In this document: positions 13,101-25,100 of the stretch, in pieces
Layout of the letters: each line of letters starts with the position of its first letter
Position numbering within the stretch: the first letter of the stretch is position 1
Assembly (NCBI GenBank): GCA_016841045.1
Contig: JAENZX010000012.1
Span: 1-64,000 of the forward strand
Direction of reading: 5' to 3'
DNA length: 64,000 nt
From: Thermincola carboxydiphila
GTDB lineage: Bacteria > Bacillota > Thermincolia > Thermincolales > UBA2595
Program-made: the position numbers and the translations under genes
The notes under the pieces: model-generated
What the model was told of the DNA's origin: nothing
What the model saw: the letters and a program-made list of their open reading frames with translations, nothing else
Database searches by the model: none

Positions 13101-16100
13101 AAGGCTCTGAGCCAGGCATAATTTGTGTTTCACCAGAGATAGTCCTGATTGCAGCTGACTTAACAACGTATCTGTAATCACCTATAGGTTTGTCTTCAAA
13201 GGCAGCTATACCGTTTTCATCTGTACGGGCAAAGAAATTCTGATAATATACTGATTCTTTTCCGTTTACAATTTGAGAATAAGGTTCTTTACCTATCAAT
13301 GTAATTTCAGCATTGGGAACCCTTGTGCCACCTTCATCCTGAACGACAAAGGATATAGAACCCAGGTTGGCGGTGGTAACCTCGACACCAATATCAAAGG
13401 AAACGTTATACTTGCCGTCTCCAACAATAATTTTGTCCTGATAGTATCCCAAAGCTGTCCCAGCCGACGGGGCTACCAAAACATCGAAAGTAGTCCATTC
13501 ACCGGGCTCAAGTTCTGTATCACCCAAGGTCTGTGGAATAACCCAGGGTAGTTTAGAAGGAGCTTGAACGGTAATTCCTGACATTCGGCCAAGGCCTTTG
13601 TTTGTAAGTTTTATGGTACGTACCAGTTCTCTCCCTGGATTAGTTGCCAAAGGCAGTGCCTTGGTATCTAATACAGGGAAGGGAACAGCAGGTCTTAACA
13701 GCAGCTTAACCTGAGTTGAGGCAACTGCCCCTTCGGCAGTAGAAAAGTTAATCTGATATTCTGCAGTATCACTAACTTCAAGGGGTGCATTAATATTTAG
13801 AACTACTCCTGCTGATTCTTCAGGGGCAATAATTGTCCCTAAAGTAGAAGTGTCAAGGACTGCACGCACATTACTTCCTGGAGTAAGGTCAATCAATTGA
13901 GCGGTAAGTCCGGTTACACTCTTGCCAACAGTAGGATTATATACTTCTATTATCTTAGAGAATTGTGAGTTCTTGGAGGCCACAACAGTGAGGTTAGCCG
14001 GTTTAGCAGCCAAACCCCAAACTGTAAAGGGAGTAGACCCGTAAGATATAAATCCGACTTTTATACTAGCCGAGTAGCTGCCTGCTCCAAATTCTTTCGT
14101 ATACTCAAAGCGACCGTCAGAATCAGTTTCAATAGGAATTTTCCTCGGTCCATAACCACTTTGTATTTCAAGAATTGCGCCCATATTGGCAGCTGGAGTC
14201 CCATCTTTATAACGAAGCTCACCACTTAAGGTCACAGGTTCTTCCTGCTGATAATCCTCTTTTTGAGTCTCAACGAAACCTATCATTTCTCCAATAATCA
14301 ATATATCTACATCGCGTCTGACTGATTCGACACCGTCTGTTCCCTCAAGAGTTAAGGTGTACATACCTGTTTCCATACGCACTATTGGTAATTCACCTTT
14401 AAACTCACCTTTAATGGAGTCATAGCCCAGATAACCCGTAATTACTTCTCCGTTTTCGCTTGCTGATTCAAGGACGTAAGAAACACTTACACCGTCTTCC
14501 GGCCCTAAGTTCCTTAAAGGATTGCTGCCAAGATGCAGGTCCGCCCTAATAGGAATATAATCCTGGCCCGTAGTGTACATAGCAAATCCCAGTTCTGGAT
14601 CTTCTTGTGGTGAAGAAACTTTCATCTGTAATGCATCAGCAATTTCAAAGCTTCGCTTCCAGGTCCGTCTGGTATCCGGACCAGGTGGGTTCAAAGTTAA
14701 TTTGTTGCCATCATCAACTACAACCTTAAATTCGTGGTTTCCAACAACATTAGGACCATAACTGAGCCCAACAATTGCTGTACTATGGCCTCTCAGGCCC
14801 ATTACCGGTGCAGAACTTACCTTTTTATCATCTACATAAAGGGCTATATCAAAGTTATCAAAGGCCGTAGCAACACTCTGATTACTGACCCTAACTACAA
14901 AGGAAGTATTGGTGCCATATTTGAGAGTAAGTGGTGACCAGGTAATATCGGAAATCGTCAGGTCCGGGTATATAATTGACAAATCTTCTGTCTGGGTTTC
15001 AACTGCTGCACCATAAACACCTTCGATTACAGTTCCTTTTGAGTCAGCGATGACCTTGACCGTATGAACGCCTGGTGTTACAGGCCAGCGGACCCAGAGC
15101 TGCTTTTCTTCCCCGGCAGATAACCTGTCTACAGGCAAGCTCCTTACCAGTGTATCATCAACCAGGAAATCAACCCAAAAACGGTGAGTAATGTTAATAG
15201 CACTGGTATTAGCTATTTTAGTTTCAAAGGTAAGAGATGTGCCATCGGTAAGTTCCGTTTCCACGGGACGCCAGGTGATATTGTCTATAGCCAATTTTGG
15301 ATAAGTTACATCAAACTCCGGAGTTGTTGCTGACATCGAGTTATTGTCGGTCTCTAACTCAACCAATGCAGGTATCGGATCGTCAGCTTTAATAGTTATT
15401 GTGTGAATTCCGGATTTGGGCTTGAGAACAAAGCTAAGGTCTTGCTCCCCACCTGGTGATAAATAGTTCACATGCTGCTTAGCCACCCACTGCCCATCAA
15501 TATATAAGGAAACAAAGAAGCGTTCAGCAGCTGAACTACCTTTATTGGCCACTTTTGCCCTATAAACAAATGGATCTTCACTGGAAAGCTCCACCCCATT
15601 AGCAGACCAGGTTACACTAGTCACTTCAACATCGGGGAAGTTGAGCTTTTTAGAGCTTAAGGCTACTGCCTTGGAATTATTATTTAAATCAGTCTCCTTC
15701 AGATTATCCAGTATATCGTTAGCAACAACCTTTAGAACATGGATTCCGGGAGTAGCTACCCAATTAAAGGGGACATTGACAGTCTGGCCAAGGTCAAGGT
15801 GCTGATCAACCTTGCGGTAGCCCAGATACTCACCGTCAATATAGAAACCTACCAAGAAGCCCATACGTGCCGGACCATAGCCATTGTTGCCAATAGCAGC
15901 ATTAATCTGAACCACATCGCCCTCGACGGGGTCTATCGGGTTCCAGGAAACATTGGTTACTTTAAGATCAGGACGGTTTTCGTATACATGTATGCTGACA
16001 GAGGTCTTAGTTTCAGCATTATCGTTATCTTTTACAGTAAGAAGTATATTATAGTCACCGGGAATCTGGTACATATGGGCAGCCAAAGCGCCTTTTTTCT

Positions 16101-19100
16101 CAATATTTTCGTCCCCGGTTTTCCATACATACGATACTATTTGCCCGTCAGAATCACTAGAGGTACGAGCATCAAGGCTCACCATATCCCCTGACTTTAC
16201 TGATACCGGGGCTGTAATAACTGCCTGTGGTGCAGTATTTAGACGGAAGGTTTGAACTGCAGAATTATTGTTAGGGCCTATATCTACTGAACCCACATCT
16301 GTTTCAACAACAGCACTAACTTTAGCCGGGGAAGTTAACCCTTGAGGGATAGTCCAGGTTATTGCAGCATTACCCGTTGCCCCTGTGGCAAGTTCTATAT
16401 TTGTAGAACCAATTATAACTTTGCTGTCAGCGTTTTCGAGAGTAAAGGTGACAGTACCTTTTGCCCTTGCGTAACCTAAGTTGGTAATCTTTGCGGCTAT
16501 GCGAGCTTCTCTGCCGTATGTAGGAGCTGTGGGTTCTGCCTGTATTTCAAGCAGGGCCAGGTCGCTTTTGGAAGTAGGGATAGCCCCTGCGCGGTTGGAG
16601 AAATCACTTGCATTTCCTGCTCCGTCAACAGCCTTGACCATGTAATAATAGATTTTTCCATTTTCTAGATTTAAATCTCTTAAAATGAGGCTTTTCGTTT
16701 CGCCGACTTTAGAAAATGCAGCGCTGGGATCAACACTACGATAGATATCATAGTGGTCAGTATCTGTAGATTCACTACGCAGCCAGGAAATAGCCAATTC
16801 GCCGCCAGACTGCGGGTCAGAAACTATTACTTCTGTGGGAGTGGACGGTGGAGTCCGGTCAATTAGATACTTCTTGACAGTACTATTTTCTTTATTTCCA
16901 TAGTTAACAGCCGTCACTTTAATAGCATAATATCCTGGTGCCAGGAACGAAACGTCCCAACTGAGATTTGATAAGTAAGTTCCGCCTGTAGAAACCGGAT
17001 TGTTATCAACACTTATTTCATGCCATACCAAATCGTCTGGTATAAAAGTGGAATTACCTAATACACCGTACTCGTACCTGAAATTTCTGATTCCTACAAG
17101 GTCGGTGCCCTTCACTGTTATATCTGCATGACTGTTAAACCTGGAATATTCTACAGGTTTAATATCAGTGACTACGGGAAGAGTAGTTTCATGCAAAGAC
17201 CTGCCGTAAACTACATCAGATACAGCGCTCTCCCTGCCAAGATCATTAACTACTGAAACCCTATAATAGTACAGTTTCTGTGGGTCAGTCATTTTATCAA
17301 CATGTACATTAGAAGTTGTGTAATTAACCAAAGTTTCCCAAGGCTCGGCTTCGGCCTTTCTGTAAACCACATAATGGTCTACATCTGCCCGAATAATTGG
17401 TGCCCAGCTAAATACCAACTTCCACTCAGCGGGATCTACACGTAAATCCTTTGGAGGAGACGGCGGATCGTTAGCGAGTGAATAGACTTGTATCTTCTCA
17501 GTACTATTCCCGTTAACATCTACAGCGGTTACGCGTATCTGATAATTGCCGTCTGGGTATAGAGCTACAGCCCCCGGGCCAATAGCCAAAGTATCCCACG
17601 CAAGAATGGAATTCTCGTTACCATTTCCGTAAACCTCACCTAAAACGGTCCATGGGGTTTCTCCCAAAATTGCTGCTGTCAAGTAACCTAGGCCAGATAT
17701 AACACCACTATATACCTCGCTGCTGACATTTTCGTTAATGGGACGGAATTCAAAAATATACTTGGCTACTCCAACGTTATCCGCTGCATGTGCTGATAGG
17801 GTCACCTGGTTCCTAAGAGGAGTGCCCTCAACTGGCTCAAAAAGGTCAATAACGGGTCCGGAAATATCTCTGCCCGGGCGAACTTGGATAATATTTGAGT
17901 TGTGGCTTTCATTCCCCAGGTCATCAACTGAGGTAACCGTATAATAACTGTCAATCCCAATGGGCATGGAAGTATCTGCAAATACAGTGTCTTCTGTCCT
18001 GGCAATTAACTGATATACTCCATCAGATGTTGTGGACCGATATACTCTGAAATGGTCAAAATCATCATTTATTCCAACAGGCTGCCAGTTAAGGGTGACT
18101 TTTAGTTCAGAAGAACTACCGGTTAAAACAGGCGGCTGAGGCGCAGTATTATCAACGGTATACTGACCAATTAAGGTACCTTCATTGCCGGCAGCATCTC
18201 TGGCCATTGCTCTTATTTTGAATACACCGTCAGGAACCTGCCCGTAGGTGGCCCAAGTTACTGTCCCCTTTGTATTTAGAGCAATATTGCTCCACATAAT
18301 TCCATCTGCCGAATACGCAAAATCGACCCCTAATAAACTCACATTATCCGTAGCTACAGCGCTTATATTGACATTGCCACTGACCCTACTACCATCAACA
18401 GGAAGGAATCCGGAAATGACAGGGGCCGCAGTGTCAGGTTGTACCACAACAGTATCAGAAACGGCAGCGACACTCTCATGTCCATAAGTATCAAGGGCAG
18501 TTACTTTATATGTATAACTGGAACCGGCCTCTACATTTGTATCTATATACGAACGCAGGCTGGTGTCAGTTATGGCAGTAAACTCCCCACCGTTGACACT
18601 GCGATAAAGCCTGTAAGAATCTAATTCGTCATCATAAACTCTGGCCCATACTACATCAACCTTCATCTGTCCGCCTAAGGCAGTCAAGTATAAGGGGACC
18701 TCTGGTGCGCTGCTTCTAATGTACACGATGCTGGATAAAGGAATACTGGCATTTCCGGCCTCGTCATAAACCCTCACCCGTATGTCATAGTAACCATCGG
18801 CCAAATGTGAAGTATTCCAGTTCACTTTAGCTGTTGCTTTTGCTCCCCTGCCACTATTAACGGTTACAGGTGGAATATCCTTCCAAGTGTTGTTTGAATT
18901 GTAGGCAAAAGAGGCAACAGTTACACCGATGTTGTCCGTAACGTCAACACTTAATGTTAGAACATCACCAACCCTGGATGTTTTAAAGTTAGTGACCGTT
19001 GGCGGAACAATATCTTCAAAGGGAGTAGCCTCAACGGCCTCAGAACGTATACCTTCGTTACCATAAATATCAATTGCCGCTACCTGATAACTATATTTGA

Positions 19101-22100
19101 TACCTGCTGTTACATCTGTATCCTTAAAGGTAGCAGTGGTATTACGAAGTTTATCTGCAACTAAGACAAAAGCTCCCCTTTGTTCCTGCTCATAAACTGC
19201 GCGATAAACACGGTATCCACCTATCTTAGTCCCGGGAACAAGCTGCCATGCGAGATTTACCTCTACCTGTGCCGGGTCAGCAGTAACCTCTGTCGGTGCA
19301 GCAGGAAGTATCACGTTAGCCGTAAACTGCGCCTCTGCAGGGACTTTGCTGGCCTGCCCTGTGAGAGTGAATGTATGGGTACCAGGAGAGACGTTCTTTA
19401 CAAAACGCCAGGCCATTGTTACATTACCTTCGTTATTTGTAGGAGCTGCCGCAACATAAATGCTGCCATCCATATAAAGAGATGTATATTCCCCTGGCCT
19501 AAAGCCTGTGCCCTGGAAAGTCAGGGTAGCTTCTGGTCCGGCAGAGTCTGGGGTTATCGTCAGCGTTGGGGTATAACCTCTTACGGTCACTTCCTTCTCC
19601 GGACTCTTAGCGCTCACATTGCCAATATCGTCTATAGAAGCTACTGTATAGAAATATGTTGCTCCCACGTTTATCGAGTAATCTGAATAAGAAGTAATGT
19701 TTCCAGCGATTGTATTAATAGCATTCCACTGTTCACTGCCTGCAGTACGGCGATAAATTGTGTATTTCAGGAGATCCTCAGACGCAACCGGATTCCATGA
19801 TAAATTAACCCGTCCAGAATAAGAAACAGCATTAAAACCGTTTGGTACAGGTGGTGCAGTATTATCAAGGGTAATGGTGATAACTTTATAGTCTGAATTT
19901 CCACCCTTGTCGACCGCAGCTGCTCTAATGCGGTACACTCCATTTAATCCTGCAGTATTCCATTGATTAGTCGCCTTATAGGAGGAACCATCCCAATATG
20001 CTGAAACAGTCCTAATGTTGCTCCAAGAATCACTGCCTTCAGGTGAATATTCAAAGGAAATGGTCTCAACTTTCAGGTTATCAGATGCAGCTGCTTCCAG
20101 AGAAACTATTCCTGATGCTCTTGTTCCATCTACAGGTTTTAGGGAAATCATTAGGGGAGCTTCTGTATCACCAATAGGGCTAACACTAACTGCCTGGGAT
20201 AAACCACTCTCGTTTCCGAGGCTGTCTACTGAAGACACAGCGAAGAAAACTGTCTGCCCAGCGTCAAGGTCTGTCTTGGTGGCTGTATTTATTGAATTAC
20301 TTACAGTAGTCCAATAAGACAGATTACTATCAGTCGTACCAAAGTACACCTTGTAACTCTTTAAGTCCTCATTAGTTACAGGCTGCCAGCTAACCACAGC
20401 AGAATACAGACCGCCCGTTACCTGTACACCCTGAGGTACAGATGGCGCTGTGTTATCAAACCTATAAGTCTGTACTACAGGCACACTTTCATTACCCAAT
20501 GAGTCACGGGCAATAGCCCGCACCTGAACTTCCCCTTCAAGTGAAGAAGAATTCCAATTGAAGGTGGTGGCACCCAGAGTAGCATTAGTGGCAATTGAGT
20601 TCCAAGTGCTGCCGTCAGTTGAATAATCTAGAGTTATGTTGGAAAGAGTTGTGTTATCAGTTGCTTCAACGGTTATGTCAGCACTAGAACCAAACAGGGT
20701 TCCAGCAGCAGGCAGAATGCTGGTTACAACAGGCGGCGTCGTATCAACTACTGCCGCAGCTGCTGCAATATTGGAAGCTGCTCCCTCCTGATCAAAATTA
20801 TCAACCGCTAAAACTTTATAATAATAGGTTAATCCGGTCTGAACAGAAGAATCTGTATAGGTGGTATTAGTACTGCCAGAAACATAGGTCTTATAATCGA
20901 AAGGACCATTAACACTGTTGGAGCGATAAATATTGTATTTCTTAACATCTGTATCCTGAGGCGCTTCCCAGTTTAATATTATACTGTTGGTACCAAAAGA
21001 GGCCATAAGATTTGACGGTGAAACCGGAGCCGTTCTGTCAACAGTATAATTATTAATACTGGTCGCCATATTCCCGGACGCGTCATAGACAATATATCTG
21101 ACAGCATATATTCCACTGGTAAGGGGAGTTAGGTCCCAGTCGTCATAAAAATAACTGGAATATCTTGTGTTAGAACTGCTAACCGGGCTCCAGGCCACAC
21201 CGTCTGTTGAATAGTCAAAAGCAGCTGTGGAACCCGTCGTACTAGTGTTATCAGAGTAGTAGACATATAATCTTTGACTCTTGGCACCACCTATTGTAGT
21301 CCCATCTGTGGGGTTGACTCTTGTTATTGTTGGCGGTACCAGGTCTGCCAAAGTAGTAGCAGTAAGTTCTTCTGAGCGGGCTTTGTTTCCGAAATTGTCT
21401 TTTGTTTCGATTATATAATAATATGTTGTAGCAGGAGCAAGGCTGGTATTGGTATAGGTATTTGTTGTTTTGTAATATACACTGCCAACTGAACTGTAGG
21501 GACCTCCCGGAGTAGTACTTCGGTAAACAGTATAAGCATAGTAGTATGGTAAATCAGGGTCAGTAACAGGCTCCCATTCTAAGGAGATACTTCCCTCAGT
21601 TGCGGTATATTGGAGGTAAGTTGCTGCACTTACAGTAAGATCCAATTCCCAAGCAGTATCCAGATAACCCTCGTTCCCCACGGTATCCGAGGCCTTAACC
21701 CTAACATTATAATTACCGGAACTCAATCCTTCAGTATTCCAATAGAAATAGCTCTGATAATAAGTAGTATAATTACTAATACCAGATTTTGTACCATTAA
21801 TTGCAGTCCAAGTATTTCCCCCATCCGTAGAATACTCTGCGTCCATATTGGCAACAGTTTTGTTATCCGTTGCACGGGCATAAAAATTTACCTGTGATCC
21901 ACCTGTTAATGAGCCGCTTCCTGGACTGTTTATAGTAATTTGTGTAACTACAGGAGGGGTCATGTCATTTAGAGGAGCAGCCGAAACCACTTCTGTATCT
22001 GCAAAGTTACCCCTAGAGTCAAAATGCCGAATTTTATAGTAGTAGGTAGTTCCTATCTGTCCCGAAGTATCAGTATAGGAAGCAGCAGCTTTATCATATA

Positions 22101-25100
22101 TCGTATAGATAGAGCTGAAACTTCCAGTAAGCCCGGTTGATCTCAATACCTGGTAATATGAAAAATCTGTATCAGGTACAGCATCCCAGGTTAGGGTAAC
22201 ATTGCCCTCACCGGGAGTCGCGGTTACATTATTCGGTGCTGTCGCATAAACATCCAAAACAACGTTGCGCTCAACAGATACATAGTTTCCTGCAAAATCT
22301 GTCGCAGTAAATCTCAACATGTAATCGCCAGAGACGAGATTGTCAGTATTCCAAGTCGCTGAAGCCGAATAATAATATGGCGAATAATATTGTTTGTAAG
22401 CACTCGATGTCCCAATTAGCTGCCATGTACTGCCGGCATCTGAAGAATATTCAAAAGTAAAATTCTTCACGCCTTTAGGAGAGTTGTCTTCAGCCGAAGC
22501 AGACAGATTAATTGACGGTCCGCCAATAACCGAACCCGACGTTGAAGGTGTCGTTCCTTTGATTAGCGGAGGAACAGAATCTCCCAGCGGCATTGTAATT
22601 ACTTCATTAGAATAAGCGCTGGTATTACCTACTTTATCCTCAGCCTGAACTACATAATAATAGTAAACACTGCTGCTAACGGATGTATCTACATAAGAAA
22701 GTGAACTGGTATATGTAAGATATTGATAACCGGTACCTGGTTGTGTGGACCTATATATATAATAAGGTGAACTTGCCAGGTCTGTTTCGGTATTTGCTGT
22801 CCAATTAAGAGTGATTTGGTCAACTCCAGGAACAGCTGTCAAGTTTTGAGGAGCAGCAGGTGCAGTATTGTCTAACTTCCAAATTCGAACAGGAGCACCG
22901 GAAGATGAGTTACCAGCCCTGTCGAAGGCTGTCGCTCTAAACTTATAGGCTCCATCAGAAAGTTTTCCGTGAAGTCCAACCGGCATGGTTGTATCCCACT
23001 TAAACGTACCTGAAGAGTAATAACTGCTGTGATACAATTGATCAATGGTGAGGCGGCCTATCTCGTTCCAGGTTAATTCATCATCTAGTGATACCTCAAA
23101 AACAATCCTGTCAATTTTGGAATAATAACCATCCCTGGCTTCAACGCTGATGGAATATTCCTTACCCGATAAGGTTGAATTATCATAAGGATATAACGAG
23201 TAAATTGTTGGCACAGATGTATCAAGAGTAACAGTCTGCACCTTTGTATGAGTTCCATTTGCATTGGTTGCTTTAACTGTTATAGTATTTGATCCCTCTG
23301 TCAAAGTCAGGCTGTTAGAAAAAGCACCATAAACATCCACAGCAACAGAAACTCCGTTAACCGTAAGAGCAGCCCCCGGCTCTGTCAGTCCCATTAGGTC
23401 ATAATTGCTGTTATGTGTATAAACGAAGGGACCACCTTCAAGAGAAATAGGGGGACCAGTATAGTACTCGGCAAAAACACTTGCGGCTTGGCTTTTATTC
23501 CCCGCCTGATCATAGGCATAGATTATATATTTATAAATTTTTTCAAGTTGATTGTAGTTATCTGTCTTAGTAGTCTCAGGGTCATAAATATACCATGAAT
23601 TATTGTAATACCAATTATCTCCACTGGCATATTGCTTCTCAACATAATAACGGTAAGCTCCCTCAACCCTGTCCCAAGTTAATTTAATCCCAGTAGAAAT
23701 TGTTTCTGCTTTAAAGTTACCGGGAACTGTCGGAGCTACCCGGTCAACGGTGACATTCCTAATAGCAGAACTTGACCGCCCCTCAATATCAGTAGCTGTT
23801 GCACGGAATTGGTAAACGGCTTCCCCAACTGTACTGACATCCCATGTACCGTTCACGGTAAAATAATTATTACTTTTGGTAGGAGTTGAGTTAGATAAGT
23901 TTAAAGCCGTCCAGTTTTGGCCGTCGGTAGAAATCTCTACTAATATAGAGTTGATTTCCAAATTATCGATAAACTGAATGCTATAATATATAGAACTGCC
24001 GTTGGTAATATAGTTATCTGATGGACTAAAACTGTTAAGTACCGGCTTATCTACAGGTATTACACCAAATACTGATTCAGAACCGGTTGAGGTGTTACCT
24101 GCAGCATCCACCACCAAAATTCGGTATTCATATTGCAAGCCTGGAGTAACCGAATAATCAGTATAAGAATTGTCCTTTAGGTTGTAATTTACCGTACTCC
24201 ATGAATAGTCAGAGTACATCCGCCGTTGAACAACCACACCGTAGTCTTCGACAGGGGTTATCCAATTTAAAACCAGGGCAGTGTTATCACTTTTTACTTC
24301 CAATAAAAGACCCGTTACATTACTTGGAGCCAAAGTATCTTTATATACTTCTTTTAAAACAGATAAAGTATTGCCCAGTTCATCCTTGGCTACTGCCTGG
24401 AACCAAAGATTTCCATCCGGTAGACTTCTTAGATCATACCTTGTTTCCCGATAACCTTGATTATAGTTGGAATCCCAGTAAAAGCCATAATCATAATTCG
24501 CTAAAGCTTCCAGGGAGTTCCAATTTTCACCATCTGTTGAGTAGTTATGTTCAATACCTGTAATTGAATTCTGGGCAGCGAAATAGCTTTCCACCCAAAA
24601 GTATTGGGCATTTGCCGTATTCACGATATTATTGTCAGTAAGGTCCCACCGTTTAAAAGTTATCGGACCAGATGCAGTCAAGCTTCCAGTAACCGTCGGT
24701 TCGTCAATGCTCTCATTCCAGTATGTATCCCAGGTCCTAACTTTATAGGTATAAGATTTATAAAGGTTAACTCCCCAATCGGTATAAGAATTGCCGGAGT
24801 AAGTATACCCAATATAACTCCAATACCCGTCGGTAGAATTGCTGTAATTGACCCATCTGTGAATTTCAGCATAGTCCATCTCTGCAGGGTTAGTCCAAGT
24901 TAAGACCAGAGCATTATTTGCAGCGTTTGGTGCCACAGCTAAATTGCTGACGTTTTCTGAAACAGTATCGAATGTAATTTCTGTCTCTGTCGAAAACACA
25001 TTGGCATCTGCGTCGGTAGCTGTAGCCTTTAGATAAAATGAATCCTGAGGAAGGGAACTCAGGTCAACCCTGATTCCCCTCTGCCACTCCTTGTCGTAAC

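Noticed and set aside
2162-24903. Many plus-strand reading frames of 60-170 codons opposite the giant gene, for example 15739-16194 and 19180-19686.
   Set aside because: They lie antisense to a continuous coding frame, lack consistent ribosome binding sites, and their products show no domain or signal pattern.
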